In this document: positions 25,385 through 26,457 of the stretch, piece by piece | Position numbering within the stretch: position 1 is the first letter of the stretch | How the letters are laid out: every line of letters starts with the position of its first letter | NCBI GenBank assembly: GCA_049999725.1 | Contig: JBNGIS010020553.1 | Coordinates: forward strand, 1 to 26,457 | Direction: 5' to 3' | DNA length: 26,457 nucleotides | Source: Haplomitrium mnioides | Lineage: Eukaryota > Marchantiophyta > Haplomitriopsida > Calobryales | Position numbers and translations under genes: made by a program | The notes under the pieces: model-generated | The model's database searches: none | The model's input: only the letters and a program-made list of their open reading frames with translations | Told to the model about the DNA's origin: nothing

Positions 25385-26457
25385 ATGGCTAAAGTGTTCA
25401 AAGGCAAGAAGAGGTTAGAATTTCATGATTAATGTTTGCATAAAAGTGTTGCTTTTGGCCGGTAGTTAGAGAGAATTTCAAATTGTTGTTTTAAAGAGGT
25501 AAGAGTTGGAATACCTAAAGTGTTAAGTGTGATGGCAAGTATTTTGGGAAAAATAGCGATTGTTGAATCAAATGCGTGGACAAAGAAAGATCAAGCAAGT
25601 GAGCCCTATGTGCGCACACGATCAGGGATTGAACTCTATGCACGCATAGGGTTAAGGAGTGAACATAATGCGCGCATAAGATCAAAGAGTGAACAACTTG
25701 CCTACAAAGGATCAAAGAGGAAACTCGATGCGTGTATAGGATCCAAGACTCAACCATCTACATACACTGGATCTTTAATGTCAATCAAGTTGTCAAAGTT
25801 TAATCTTTCTAATAACTACTCCAGCATATCAACAGAAAGACATTTAAGTCAGAATGTCTAGATGGTTGTGGACTTTTCTTTGTCATCAACAGACGATGAC
25901 AATGATATTCAAGATCCAAATTTGTTTGTTCAAAACACAAAAAACATATAATCAGATGTCTATTTCAATTTTGGAGATGATATGCTTTCACTGATGGCAC
26001 CACTCAAACAACAAGTGATTTCTAGTCAAGTTGGATCTTTGAATGAGATAGAAGATTTCTGGAAACCAAAATCAATTGGAGGAATCTTGAAACAACATCT
26101 TACGAAATGATTCAAGCAAAGAGCCTCAATCAATCAACATTTATATGAAGCTATCGCTAAGAGCACCAATTATTTTATACAAAAACATTTCCTAAATGCT
26201 TGAGATATTGATGAAGATTCTATTTTGGCATGGTACAGTTCTACCACATCTCAAGGTGGTTTACATTGATGAAAAACTTATTTCGAAAGAACAAACAGTG
26301 TTATTTATGATGCTCAAGATCTTGAAGATAATCCATTATCTTTGATAGCTAGATTTTTCTACAGCCCAAATCGATTGGCAGGAGATAAAAATTCTTTGTA
26401 TGGGCCAAAACCCAAACGGGTAAATACTTTACGTGAAAGTTCTTTGCCAAAAGTCCA
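25385..26457 (+). pseudogene. Degenerate long reading frame of unknown protein, runs off the window
   Basis: From MAKVFKGKKRLEFHD at 25385 one single frame continues to the window end (about 357 codons) with eight stop codons and no frameshift. The text is protein-like: SLSSTDDDNDIQDPNLFVQN, NEIEDFWKPKSIGGILKQHL, INQHLYEAIAKSTNYFIQKH, EDSILAWYSSTTSQGGLH and SLIARFFYSPNRLAGDKN. Several stops sit where a single C-to-T or G-to-A change from Gln, Arg or Trp codons would explain them. The N-terminal third holds a 10-residue tandem repeat. I do not recognise the family. It could be a host gene or the coding part of an unrecognised element. Confidence 0.5.
25601..25780 (+). repeat. Six-copy 30-bp in-frame tandem repeat
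   Basis: Six exact 30-bp steps from GAGCCCTATGTGCGC to TCTTTAATG. In the plus frame they give 10-residue units EPYVRTRSGI, ELYARIGLRS, EHNARIRSKS, EQLAYKGSKR, KLDACIGSKT and QPSTYTGSLM. The core CTATGCACGCATAG is a near-perfect dyad akin to the GCGC dyad of the 24-bp minisatellites. Unit length is a multiple of three and the array has no stop, consistent with a coding repeat. Confidence 0.85.

Noticed and set aside
25601-25780. Regular 30-bp repeats that could suggest a CRISPR array.
   Set aside because: There are no spacers: the units are directly adjacent and in frame, and the sequence is plant nuclear DNA.

Overview
This window is nuclear DNA of a land plant with a repeat-rich, AT-rich genome; the species cannot be named from the sequence. 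Almost everything recognisable is Ty3/gypsy LTR retrotransposon of the chromovirus type: gag, protease, RT, RNase H and integrase in that order, ending in a chromodomain, with primer-binding sites complementary to initiator tRNA-Met (TGGTATCAGAG). Two runs of exactly 100 N (2722-2821 and 19027-19126) are scaffold gaps of unknown true size.

Layout. 1-178: integrase scrap on the minus strand, cut by the window edge. 179-2094: no recognisable gene, with a decayed ~55-bp tandem repeat at 1477-1833. 2095-2617: a plus-strand family-B LTR with PBS. 2618-3811: a young-looking family-A element whose middle lies in the first gap. 3812-4313: an LTR on the minus strand (family C) carrying a cluster of perfect heat-shock elements. 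4314-6230: mostly unassigned, with two coding-like minus-strand stretches. 6231-11120: element B1 (minus). 11121-12873: decayed coding-like sequence plus a palindromic 24-bp minisatellite. 12874-17805: element B2 (minus), with a perfect 5-bp target-site duplication ACTTG. 17806-18059: lysine-rich coding-like sequence. 18060-24054: element A2 (plus), with a perfect target-site duplication CTGCC. 24055-25216: more of the minus-strand host locus, with a second copy of the 24-bp palindromic minisatellite. 25385-26457: a plus-strand degenerate reading frame of about 357 codons with a 6 x 30-bp in-frame repeat.

How it fits together. Conceptually removing A2, B2 and B1 with one copy of each duplication brings together minus-strand, coding-like host sequence from about 25216 down to about 5926. 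The three elements therefore appear to have landed independently in one host locus of unknown function. All full-length elements are broken by stops, frameshifts or catalytic changes. A1 is the exception in what is visible: its chromodomain end is open and its two LTR ends are almost identical.

The most interesting signals are the two-dyad 24-bp minisatellite shared by two parts of the host locus, the heat-shock-element LTR, the G-box/ABRE-like arrays in the family-A LTRs, and the unrecognised plus-strand protein frame at the right end.
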